A program made the position numbers and the translations under genes. The notes under the pieces are model-generated. The model saw only the letters and a program-made list of their open reading frames with translations. It did not search any database and was not told the DNA's origin. 40,442 nt of DNA from an uncultured Eubacterium sp. Lineage in GTDB: Bacteria; Bacillota; Clostridia; Lachnospirales; Lachnospiraceae. Of this stretch, positions 1 through 6,108 are shown in pieces (positions within the stretch are counted from its first letter, which is position 1; each line of letters begins with the position of its first letter). The DNA lies in assembly GCA_947178105.1 (NCBI GenBank), contig CAMWXD010000036.1, positions 1-40,442 of the forward strand, written 5' to 3'.

Positions 1-32
1 AGCTTTTTGTTTATGTTCTCAATAATGTTCAT
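1..32 (-). CDS. Start of an unidentified leftward gene, cut by the window edge
   Basis: On the minus strand an ATG at 32-30 follows a purine-rich AGGAGA ribosome binding site and opens a frame reading MNIIENINKK before the window ends. Ten codons are too few to name a product. A good sigma-A-like promoter (84-112) and a palindrome (56-69) lie directly upstream, which supports a real gene start. The layout, with a palindrome inside the leader, is what self-regulated repressor genes often show, but that is inference. Confidence 0.45.
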   Translation of the reverse strand, partial: MNIIENINKK

Positions 33-55
33 TTCTTTTTCTCCTTTTCTACAAT

Positions 56-69
56 ACCGATTTATCGGT
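56..69. promoter_or_regulatory. 14-bp palindrome, possible operator
   Basis: ACCGAT-TT-ATCGGT is an inverted repeat with 6-bp arms. It sits between the -10 box of the leftward promoter (84-89) and the ATG at 32, so it falls at or just after the expected transcription start. This is a typical position for a repressor operator. No binding protein can be named from the sequence. Confidence 0.4.
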
Positions 70-83
70 TTGCACTGGGGAAA

Positions 84-112
84 ATTATACCATACACGAT
101 TACAAAAAACAA
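84..112 (-). promoter_or_regulatory. Sigma-A-like promoter for the leftward gene
   Basis: Read on the minus strand: -35 TTGTTT (112-107), 17-bp spacer, -10 TATAAT (89-84). It faces the partial gene at 1-32. Confidence 0.55.
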
Positions 113-253
113 TCCCCGCTCTGTGTCCGTTCCGACTATCCAGACTGTCAAGGGACGAGTAGTATTTTTTCGCAAAGGGCGGTTACTATTCACAGCCGAT
201 TTTTTAGACATGTCAAATAAAGCGGGTAGACAGCGATTTGGCAAAAGCCGGTA

Positions 254-315
254 GTTTCGCCAAATTGTATAGGGGTTTGCCGAAAAGTATGGGGGTTTCG
301 CCAAATGATATATAG
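254..315 (+). repeat. Three iteron-like direct repeats of about 21 bp
   Basis: Three imperfect tandem copies start near 254, 275 and 295. They share GTTTCGCCAAA or the variant GTTTGCCGAAA, followed by a short AT stretch and a run of G. A weaker relative (GATTTGGCAAAAGCCGG) precedes them near 233. No convincing gene covers 113-766; a minus-strand frame of 154 codons (526-62) has no family resemblance or ribosome site and is judged spurious. Spaced repeats like these occur at replication origins of mobile elements or at multi-site operators. A RepA remnant lies 3.3 kb away, so an iteron relic is plausible but unproven. Confidence 0.4.
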
Positions 316-673
316 GTATAACGGTAAAAAGAAAATGTGAAAATGATAAGGGCTGTGCAGGCTCTTTTTTTGCTTTCCATACCCGGAAAATAATCGTTTC
401 ATGCAATCCAATAAAATACGGGAAAATTTCTGTGGTATAATAAGTGGGCGCTTTTGCTTTAGCAGGAAAGGCTTTCAGCCGAAGTAATAGGAAATAGCAG
501 AATTCAGCAAATAGCTTGTGAAGCATATTGGCAAAGCACGGAAAATCTCAAATCCTATATGCAGCGCCAGTAGAGTCTTGTGGGAGGAATGGCTGGCACG
601 TTTAGGGAGATGGAATGATAGTTTGATACTTGTCACCCTACCTAAAAACGGAATCAGGGTATAAAAACAGGGA

Positions 674-706
674 ATGACACGCTAAATTGACAAGATGACA
701 CGCTAA
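674..706 (+). repeat. Duplicated 12-mer ATGACACGCTAA at 21-bp spacing
   Basis: ATGACACGCTAA occurs exactly at 674-685 and 695-706. The pair lies about 60 bp before the XRE regulator start, and a TATAAT lies between them at 735-740. The 21-bp period puts both copies on the same face of the helix. An operator for the downstream XRE protein or a relic of mobile-element repeats are both possible. Confidence 0.4.
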
Positions 707-766
707 GGTGGTGGCATTTAGACAGCTTTGATTCTATAATCCAGACAGAAAGAGAGGTTGTTTCAG

Positions 767-1666
767 ATGACTTTTGGAGAAAAATTGAAGGCTATCCGCA
801 AAGAGAAAGGATATTCTCAGGAGGAGATGGCGGGACTGTTGGATGTGTCACGCCAGGCTGTAAGCAAATGGGAAAGTGACAGGGGGATACCGGAGATTGG
901 TAAATTATTGCAGATCAGCAATATGTTTGGTGTGACATTGGACTATCTGCTGAAAAGTGAAAGCCCGGATGAGAATAACCAAAGCGGTGGCTATTATGTA
1001 AGCCGGGAGACGATGGATGGGTTTCTTTCCTATAAGCGGCATCGTGCGAAGAACATTGCTATTGGGGTGGGGCTGATTATTGGTTCTGATATTTTTGGCA
1101 GCTTTTCCGATTACAGGCAGCTTCTGCTCCCGCTATATTGGGGAACTATGGCAATAGGAATAGCCATATTGGTATGGATTTTTTTCCAGCCGAAGCATTA
1201 TCAGGAAATCTGCTCAAATCCATTGCTGTTTGATGAGGCGGTCATAAAGTCTTTCCGTGAGGATAGCAGCCGAAACCGGAAAAGATATGCAGGCATGATC
1301 GTATTAAGCGTTTTGCTGTTCTTCTTTGGCTCAGAATTTATATTTATGGCAAAAGATATCGTAGGAAGCGAAGTGTGCAATGCCTTGGACTGGCTGATAG
1401 ATGCTGCGGCAGTTATGCTTTTGGTCATGGCGGGTATGTCAATCCATGCGGAAAATATCATTACACAGAATGCAGAGTATATCCATAAGAAAAATTTACG
1501 GGGTAAGTTTGCATGGGTTTATGTAGCTCTGCCTGCTACGGTTCTGGCAGTGGTGATAGGGCTTATCACAAATGCGTGGAGACCGGTTTTTCCGATCATA
1601 TTCCTGTTTTGTATATTGCTGGTAACTGTATGCAAATTATTGATAGAAAGGAAGGAAGCTAAATGA
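767..1666 (+). CDS. XRE-family transcriptional regulator with C-terminal membrane segments
   Basis: An N-terminal Cro/CI-type helix-turn-helix (about residues 5-65, with SQEEMAGLLDVSRQAVSKWES) should bind DNA. After a short linker come about five hydrophobic stretches (residues 95-290), so the protein is probably anchored in the membrane. Helix-turn-helix proteins with membrane tails are common in Clostridia and often control adjacent envelope or resistance genes. The ATG at 767 is preferred over an in-frame TTG at 758, because AGAGAGG at 751-757 is well spaced for it. The stop overlaps the start of the lipoprotein gene (ATGA), indicating translational coupling. The signal sensed is unknown. 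Confidence 0.8.
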   Translation: MTFGEKLKAIRKEKGYSQEEMAGLLDVSRQAVSKWESDRGIPEIGKLLQISNMFGVTLDYLLKSESPDENNQSGGYYVSRETMDGFLSYKRHRAKNIAIGVGLIIGSDIFGSFSDYRQLLLPLYWGTMAIGIAILVWIFFQPKHYQEICSNPLLFDEAVIKSFREDSSRNRKRYAGMIVLSVLLFFFGSEFIFMAKDIVGSEVCNALDWLIDAAAVMLLVMAGMSIHAENIITQNAEYIHKKNLRGKFAWVYVALPATVLAVVIGLITNAWRPVFPIIFLFCILLVTVCKLLIERKEAK

Positions 1667-2145
1667 AGAAGGTAATATGCTTTTTACTGACGGGTATTCT
1701 GGCCGCCATAGGATTGGCTGGCTGTGGTGTAAACCAGGGCAGCAGGGGAAAAGATTTACAGGGGCTTTCGCAGATAGAAATATATTCAAGTGACGGGCAT
1801 TTGATAAATACTATTTTGGATGAGGAAATCCTCAGCCAGTTTAATGGATTAAATTACGCAGACGTTCCATCTGATACAGATGCAGAGATGGACACATTGG
1901 AGAGTAAGGCTGGAGACCTTAACGTATTATACACAATTGTTTCCTACAAGACACCGATAGCTGCCTATAATGATGGAAGTTTGGAGAAATTGATGGAACT
2001 GACGGTATATGAAGATTCAAATATCATAAAAGAACAAATTGCCCCGGAAACAATAAAGGGAGGATATGTTCCCGAAGAGTTTTTGACATTTTATGTTACT
2101 GTATCAGATGAAGATAAAAATTTTATTTTGTCATTGGTGGAATGA
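1663..2145 (+). CDS. Small lipoprotein, DUF5301-like
   Basis: The protein has 160 residues. It starts with a lipoprotein signal peptide: KK, a hydrophobic core, then the lipobox LAGC with the lipidated Cys at about residue 21. The rest is a soluble, probably beta-rich domain exposed outside the membrane. It reads like DUF5301-type proteins of Clostridia, a family without known function. It overlaps the stop of the XRE/membrane regulator by 4 bases, so the two probably act together, for example as an envelope sensor pair. The family name is from memory of sequence style and should be treated as tentative; the lipobox is directly visible. Confidence 0.65.
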   Translation: MKKVICFLLTGILAAIGLAGCGVNQGSRGKDLQGLSQIEIYSSDGHLINTILDEEILSQFNGLNYADVPSDTDAEMDTLESKAGDLNVLYTIVSYKTPIAAYNDGSLEKLMELTVYEDSNIIKEQIAPETIKGGYVPEEFLTFYVTVSDEDKNFILSLVE

Positions 2146-2366
2146 AACAAGTAATGGGAGCAATCTGTTAAAAGGGAGCCTGTGATCTGGGATTGTTGAT
2201 TAAAGGAACTACACAATGACCGCCGTACTATGGACTTCATCCGCCATATGCGGCGGTCTGCCATTTCCGCAGGCATGCCGGGCGTGGGAGAAGCGGCGGG
2301 TATTTTGAAGTAACGCAGGATATGCCCGGACTTACCGTAAGGGGGCATGGGCGGCTTCTGGGATAG

Positions 2367-2642
2367 AAAGAATCTATAATTCAGGCATCAAAGTCCATAG
2401 GGGCAAATTATGGATACCGTCTGTCCGAGGAAGCCGGGAAGTTACCCTTCCCCTGCGTTGGCTTTGCCAGCCACCCTTTTGTGGACTTGTCAGACAGAAT
2501 CGCCTTGCATTACAAGCTGCTCCCGTCCGACAAGTTTTCCGAAATCCGGCTATACTTTTTTAATGGGATAGTGTATAATGGGCTCAGCGAAAAATCGGCG
2601 TTTGTAGCGCTGATAAGTACTGAAGGAGAAAAGATATTATGA
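2367..2642 (+). pseudogene. Headless reading frame, probable mobile-element gene fragment
   Basis: Between the lipoprotein gene and the coiled-coil gene, about 490 bases hold no complete gene. One frame is open from just after a TAG at 2364 to a TGA at 2640-2642 and reads like real protein: YGYRLSEEAGKLPFPCVGF, then FVDLSDRIALHYKLLP and FSEIRLYFFNG. It has no plausible start codon, so it looks like the 3' end of a truncated gene. Its stop overlaps the next start (ATGA). Another fragment-like frame ends near 2311 (FIRHMRRSAISAGMPGVGEA). Such patchy coding relics are typical of decayed conjugative elements. I cannot name the family. Confidence 0.4.
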
Positions 2643-2950
2643 ATATTGATAAAGAGGAATATATTAAAAGCCTAGAGGAAAGAATAGAAAAACTTGAAAA
2701 ACTGTTTGAACATTTATGTATTAATCAATGTAAAGAGATAACACTTACGAAGTGTTCCTTGGGAGATATTAAACTTGGTGATAATTGCAAGATCACATTG
2801 AATAGTTGCCCTGTTGGAAGCGTGAAACCAGATATTGAAGATGCAGAAAGCAGAGTTGATGATTTGGAAAGCAGGATAGAGGATCTATTGTTTGATATTG
2901 ATGAGGCAGAAACTCGTTTGGATACATTGGAAAATGATTCCGAATGCTAA
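2639..2950 (+). CDS. Small coiled-coil protein of unknown function
   Basis: The product has 103 residues and three parts. An N-terminal heptad-rich helix (residues 6-26) is followed by a short Cys-containing segment with a beta-like rhythm (KCSLGDIKLGDNCKI then LNSCPVGSV, residues 38-63). The C-terminal half is an acidic coiled coil (residues 66-100). An AAGGAG ribosome site at 2623-2628 supports the ATG at 2639. The next gene starts 24 bases after the stop and is probably cotranscribed. No family was recognised. A scaffold or partner of the following protein is a reasonable guess only. Confidence 0.6.
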   Translation: MNIDKEEYIKSLEERIEKLEKLFEHLCINQCKEITLTKCSLGDIKLGDNCKITLNSCPVGSVKPDIEDAESRVDDLESRIEDLLFDIDEAETRLDTLENDSEC

Positions 2951-2974
2951 ATTCCAGCTTAGGAGAGAGTCGTT

Positions 2975-3559
2975 ATGATACTATATCATGGAAGTAACAC
3001 CGGAAATATTAAAGTATTAAAACCTAATCAGGCTGACCATGATCGACCATATGTGTATATGACTACAATAGATGTGGTTGCCGCGTTTTATTTATGCAAC
3101 GCCGTAAAAAGACCCTATTATTGGTTCCCTTATGGGTTTGAAACCAATAGTGATATACCGGTCTATCACGAACTGTACCCGAATGCGCTCAGAGAAGTAT
3201 CGGAAGGTGTCAGCGGATATATCTATGAAGTTCTGGCAGAAGAAAACCAGGTCATTCCATTTAAAAATATCCCCTGTGCGAGACTGGCGACAGAACCCGT
3301 TGAAGTGACAAAGTGTATTCGGGTAGAGAATGCATATGCACTGTTTATGGAATATGTGAAGCAAGGCAAAATGAAAGTGGGGCGTTTTGAAGATAAATCG
3401 GAAAAACAGATGGACTGGTGGTACTCATGCTGCATCGAATACTTAACAGAAAAGCATATGATAGAAACCCCGGATTGTTCCTATGCTTCGTTTATAAAGT
3501 CAAAATTGCCAGGGGTGTGGGAAAGATATATTGCAAAACTCAATTTCAGAAGGGAATAA
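2975..3559 (+). CDS. Putative ADP-ribosyltransferase-fold protein (DUF3990-like start)
   Basis: The protein has 194 residues. Its N-terminus, MILYHGSN, followed 20 residues later by VYMTTIDVVAAFY, resembles the opening of DUF3990 and RNA 2'-phosphotransferase/ADP-ribosyltransferase-like folds. In those folds a YHG(S/T) strand and a later (T/S)-rich strand bind NAD. A catalytic Glu cannot be assigned confidently. The start follows AGGAGAG. It lies just behind the coiled-coil gene and ahead of a rearranged stretch. Small ART-fold proteins in mobile DNA are often toxins or phage-defence effectors, but no function is demonstrated. Confidence in a real gene is high, in the fold moderate. Confidence 0.55.
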   Translation: MILYHGSNTGNIKVLKPNQADHDRPYVYMTTIDVVAAFYLCNAVKRPYYWFPYGFETNSDIPVYHELYPNALREVSEGVSGYIYEVLAEENQVIPFKNIPCARLATEPVEVTKCIRVENAYALFMEYVKQGKMKVGRFEDKSEKQMDWWYSCCIEYLTEKHMIETPDCSYASFIKSKLPGVWERYIAKLNFRRE

Positions 3560-3562
3560 TCC

Positions 3563-3607
3563 ATGGAAACAAAAGACTTGATATTAAGAAATTGGCAGGA
3601 TAGTGCA
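3563..3607 (+). pseudogene. 5' stub of a GNAT acetyltransferase gene
   Basis: Four bases after the ART-like gene an ATG opens the frame METKDLILRNWQDSAQ. This is the characteristic first strand of GNAT N-acetyltransferases (ME-T-x-LxLRxWxxSD). The similarity stops after about 15 codons, where sequence of an unrelated gene begins in the opposite direction. The acetyl-CoA-binding part is missing, so this is a truncated gene at a recombination junction. Confidence 0.55.
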
Positions 3608-3888
3608 CAGATGCGGACAAATTCCCGTGTGGAACAGCAGACTTCCAGCATCAGTTCCACATAGCCGTCCAGCAAATCTTTGTCATAGGGATACAGTTCC
3701 AGAAGAATGTCATAGCCGATATTTTCTAAGATCAGTTCACGGTAATCCTCCATCTCATCCAATCCCATCCTGCGCGAAGCGCGTTTACCAGCAGGAGAAA
3801 AAATTGCTGAGGGGTAGGATGGATAGATCAGTATCGCTTTTTTTCAGTTTTATTTATCTCAGTATTATTAGGGGCGGAAATTCAATCA
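3607..3888 (-). pseudogene. Decayed 3' end of a RepA-type replication initiator (DUF6017 region)
   Basis: On the minus strand, residues such as DEMEDYRELILENIGYDILL, YPYDKDLLDGYVELMLEV and CCSTREFVRIC match the DUF6017 C-terminal domain. That domain is carried by replication initiator A proteins of Firmicutes conjugative elements. Upstream on the same strand (about 3885-3820) another frame reads APNNTEINKTEK and then KSDTDLSI, the usual low-complexity linker of these proteins. Frame changes in an A-run and near 3790 show decay. The N-terminal replication domain and the true C-terminus are missing. The minus-strand ATG at 3768 is therefore not a real gene start. Confidence 0.6.
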
Positions 3889-3959
3889 AGCAGGACGAAT
3901 TTGTGGACGAGGTAAAACATTTTTATGCGATGGGCGCAGAGAATATAGAGAGTTTATGA
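3886..3959 (+). pseudogene. Short 3' coding fragment of unknown origin
   Basis: Where the RepA resemblance ends, a plus-strand frame reads KQDEFVDEVKHFYAMG then AENIESL and stops at 3957-3959. It looks like the tail of a real protein with no start. It might be the 3' end of whatever gene the junction interrupted. The remaining stretch to the WYL gene (3960-4019) shows only a short AT-rich leader. Confidence 0.25.
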
Positions 3960-4019
3960 TACAGCTATACAAATTTTTAAGGTTAAAGGAGCAATCTAAA
4001 ATATATAGGAAATGATGGT

Positions 4020-5030
4020 ATGATGGATAAACAGTCAAAAAATTTCAGAGTTCTTGATATTTATGTCAGGCTCTGTGAAGGTAAAATAATAAATAAGGCG
4101 GAGGAAGCAGCAAAATTTGGTGTAGACGCACGTTCTATACAAAGGGATATTGACGATATCCGTGCATTTTTAGAAGAACGTTCCATGAATGTTACAGATG
4201 TAAGGAAGATTGAATATAACTATCTCCAAAAAGGTTTTGTAATGACTGGCATAGAAAGCTCTATTATGAGTAACAGTGAAATACTTGCGATCAGCAAAAT
4301 TTTATTAGGGAGCAGAGCCTTTACCAAGAAGCATATGTATTCTATCATTGATAAGATGATCGCAGGATGCGTCCCAAGAAAAAATCTAAAACTCGTATCT
4401 GACCTGATTGCGAATGAGAAGTTTCATTATGTAGAGCTTCGGCATAAAACAGAGATCGGGGATATGCTTTGGGAGATGGGTATGGAAATAGAGGAGCATA
4501 ATTTGTTGGAAATTACCTATGAGAAGCAGATCGATGCAAAGGAAATGGTAAAACGGATCATACAGCCAGTGGCAGTGCTCTTTTCAGAATACTATTTTTA
4601 TCTGAATGCTTACATTATGAAAAAAGATGAAAAGAATGCATATGTGCACGCCTATGATTATCCAACCATTTTCCGCCTTGACCGGATTCATACATACAGA
4701 AAGACCGGAGACAAATTCAGAGTTCCATATGCGGACAGGTTTGAAGAGGGGGAGTACCGGAAACGCCTGCAGTTTATGTTTGCCGGAAAGCTGATCAGGA
4801 TGCAGTTTTGTTTTACGGGAAACAGTGTAGATGCGATTTTAGACAGGCTTCCGACAGCAAAAGTCATCCAGGAGGATGAAGGCGGGTGTGTGATCGACGC
4901 AGAAGTATATGGCAGAGGGATTCTGATGTGGCTTTTAAGCCAGGGAACAATGGTGGAAGTATTGAAGCCGGAATCATTCAGAGAGGAGATGAAAAAAACT
5001 CTTTTAGAGATGCTTGCAAAATATGATTAA
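4020..5030 (+). CDS. WYL-domain transcriptional regulator
   Basis: The protein has 336 residues. It has an N-terminal winged HTH of the DeoR/HTH_11 kind (about residues 8-60, with DARSIQRDIDDIRAFLEE). A linker helix region and a WYL-type Sm-like domain follow (about residues 140-225; YYFYLNAYIM and FRLDRIHTYRKTG), then a WCX-like C-terminal extension to the end. WYL proteins sense nucleic acid or nucleotide ligands and often control phage-defence loci. Two adjacent ATGs occur (4020, 4023), with TAGGA upstream. It lies 1 kb before the ATPase/GTPase cassette in the same orientation and is a candidate regulator of it, though an XRE gene and a terminator separate them. Confidence 0.85.
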   Translation: MMDKQSKNFRVLDIYVRLCEGKIINKAEEAAKFGVDARSIQRDIDDIRAFLEERSMNVTDVRKIEYNYLQKGFVMTGIESSIMSNSEILAISKILLGSRAFTKKHMYSIIDKMIAGCVPRKNLKLVSDLIANEKFHYVELRHKTEIGDMLWEMGMEIEEHNLLEITYEKQIDAKEMVKRIIQPVAVLFSEYYFYLNAYIMKKDEKNAYVHAYDYPTIFRLDRIHTYRKTGDKFRVPYADRFEEGEYRKRLQFMFAGKLIRMQFCFTGNSVDAILDRLPTAKVIQEDEGGCVIDAEVYGRGILMWLLSQGTMVEVLKPESFREEMKKTLLEMLAKYD

Positions 5031-5126
5031 ATGTGGATGACATATCCTGTCAAAGAAAGATGGTATCCTGTTTTTTAGAAGTATGTAAACAGGCGTCAGG
5101 CATTATGGAAGAAAGCAGGTATATTT

Positions 5127-5384
5127 ATGGATGAATTGTTTGAAAAAATCTATCGGGAACTTATCTGTAATGAAAGAGAGATGTATGAATTTGGCAGGAA
5201 TATGGAAAATGAAGTGCTTGGAATGATTACAGGATACAAGGATCAAATGAATGAGGAAGATCTGGAGAGGCTGACGGAGCAGGTGGATGATATAGCGTCA
5301 TCTGCAAGACAGGGAGGATTTTATTGCGGTGTGCGTTTTGCGGTTAGAGGGTTGGTGAAGCTGCTGGCAGATGGAAAGGAATAG
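5127..5384 (+). CDS. Small DUF6809-like protein
   Basis: The protein has 85 residues, acidic and mainly helical (MDELFEKIYRELICNERE at the start, GGFYCGVRFAVRGLVKLL near the end). This layout is familiar from DUF6809 proteins, which are frequent on Lachnospiraceae mobile elements and have no known function. The family assignment is from memory. It follows the WYL gene by about 95 bases and is closed by a terminator hairpin. A role as a small accessory or phage/ICE protein is possible but unsupported. Confidence 0.55.
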   Translation: MDELFEKIYRELICNEREMYEFGRNMENEVLGMITGYKDQMNEEDLERLTEQVDDIASSARQGGFYCGVRFAVRGLVKLLADGKE

Positions 5385-5413
5385 ACAGGCAAAGAAATAG
5401 AAGGATACAGCAG

Positions 5414-5450
5414 TAAAAGGGGCAGTGGTATGTACTGCCTCTTTTGTTTG
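5414..5450. terminator. Bidirectional rho-independent terminator
   Basis: AAAAGGGGCAG (5414-5424) pairs with CTGCCTCTTTT (5434-5444) with one wobble pair, around a 9-base loop. It is T-rich downstream on the plus strand and A-rich upstream, so it can serve both strands. It lies between the converging genes ending at 5384 and 5457. Confidence 0.7.
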
Positions 5451-5456
5451 TGGGTA

Positions 5457-5723
5457 TTATTCGGTATAAGGGATGTATTCCACAAGATCATGCAAGTCAC
5501 ATTCCAGCACATAACACAGGCGCTTTAAAATATCGATGTCAAGGCGCTGGATTTTGTTGTCACGGTAGTTACGGAGCTGTGTCCGCTGCATTTCGGTGCG
5601 GAAAGAAAGCTGGTTCATGGAGACATTCTTTTCCTGCATGAGTTCGGCAAGATGTATGCGGATTTCACCGTATTCCATATGGTTTTGGGGCAGTTGTCGC
5701 AGGGGATTTTCTTTTTTAGCCAT
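5457..5723 (-). CDS. XRE-family regulator, HTH_26 type
   Basis: An 88-residue single-domain Cro/CI-type helix-turn-helix: IRIHLAELMQEKNVSMNQL, an HTH around residues 30-60, then DIDILKRLCYVLECDLHDLVEY, the usual end of HTH_26 proteins. GGAGG precedes the ATG. The gene is divergent from the accessory operon and separated from it by a 180-380 bp AT-rich gap. That geometry is typical of a local repressor controlling both itself and the operon. The AT-rich gap contains TATTTATA twice (5792-5799, 5807-5814), possible binding or promoter elements. Control of the operon is inferred from position only. Confidence 0.8.
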   Translation of the reverse strand: MAKKENPLRQLPQNHMEYGEIRIHLAELMQEKNVSMNQLSFRTEMQRTQLRNYRDNKIQRLDIDILKRLCYVLECDLHDLVEYIPYTE

Positions 5724-5903
5724 AATGATAAACCTCCATTTTTATTCTATTTTATAAAGGTTTTTATTGTAAGATTCATATTCGTATGATATATTTATAA
5801 ATGAGGTATTTATATGCTCATCATATAAATCGGGAAAGTAAATAATTTGTAAAATAGTGTGGAGAAGAATCAGGTAGTGGAAATTACTGTTAGATGACAA
5901 AAT

Positions 5904-6108
5904 ATGTCCTTTGCAGATGATATTCTTGAAAAAACAGGAATTGGCGGTCTTGCCAGAGACAGATCATGATAAACTGCTGTATGCAGCGATGGAGCAGAAG
6001 GATTTAGAAAAACTATGTATGCCAATGGTTTTGCGAAGATGCAGCAAAATAATCGGGATATCAAAGCGGCAGGGAAAGATAAATGTCCAGGAGATTGGAG
6101 GACTATGA
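5904..6108 (+). other. Possible small leader ORF or gene relic before the ATPase
   Basis: The 380 bases between the XRE gene and the ATPase hold no solid gene. The frame from ATG 5904 gives MSFADDILEKTGIGGLARD and then stops. A second frame (5911-6108) carries DHDKLLYAAMEQKDLEKL and ends with a TGA overlapping the ATPase ATG (ATGA). The first frame becomes protein-like again after 6015 (YANGFAKMQQNNRDIKAAG) and runs into the ATPase. This alternation suggests a small upstream gene damaged by indels, or a leader peptide that couples translation to the ATPase. No family can be named. Confidence 0.3.

Noticed and set aside
233..315. CRISPR array
   Set aside because: Only three short, imperfect units with no unique spacers and no cas genes.
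62..526. 154-codon minus-strand frame
   Set aside because: It runs across the promoter, palindrome and iteron-like repeats, has no ribosome site and no family resemblance.
3481..3768. Minus-strand ORF as an intact small gene
   Set aside because: Its middle matches only the tail of RepA/DUF6017, and its end is foreign sequence from the junction; it is a relic.
6015..6104. Longer start for the ATPase
   Set aside because: GGAGG at 6097-6101 fits the ATG at 6105; the extra residues lack a ribosome site.
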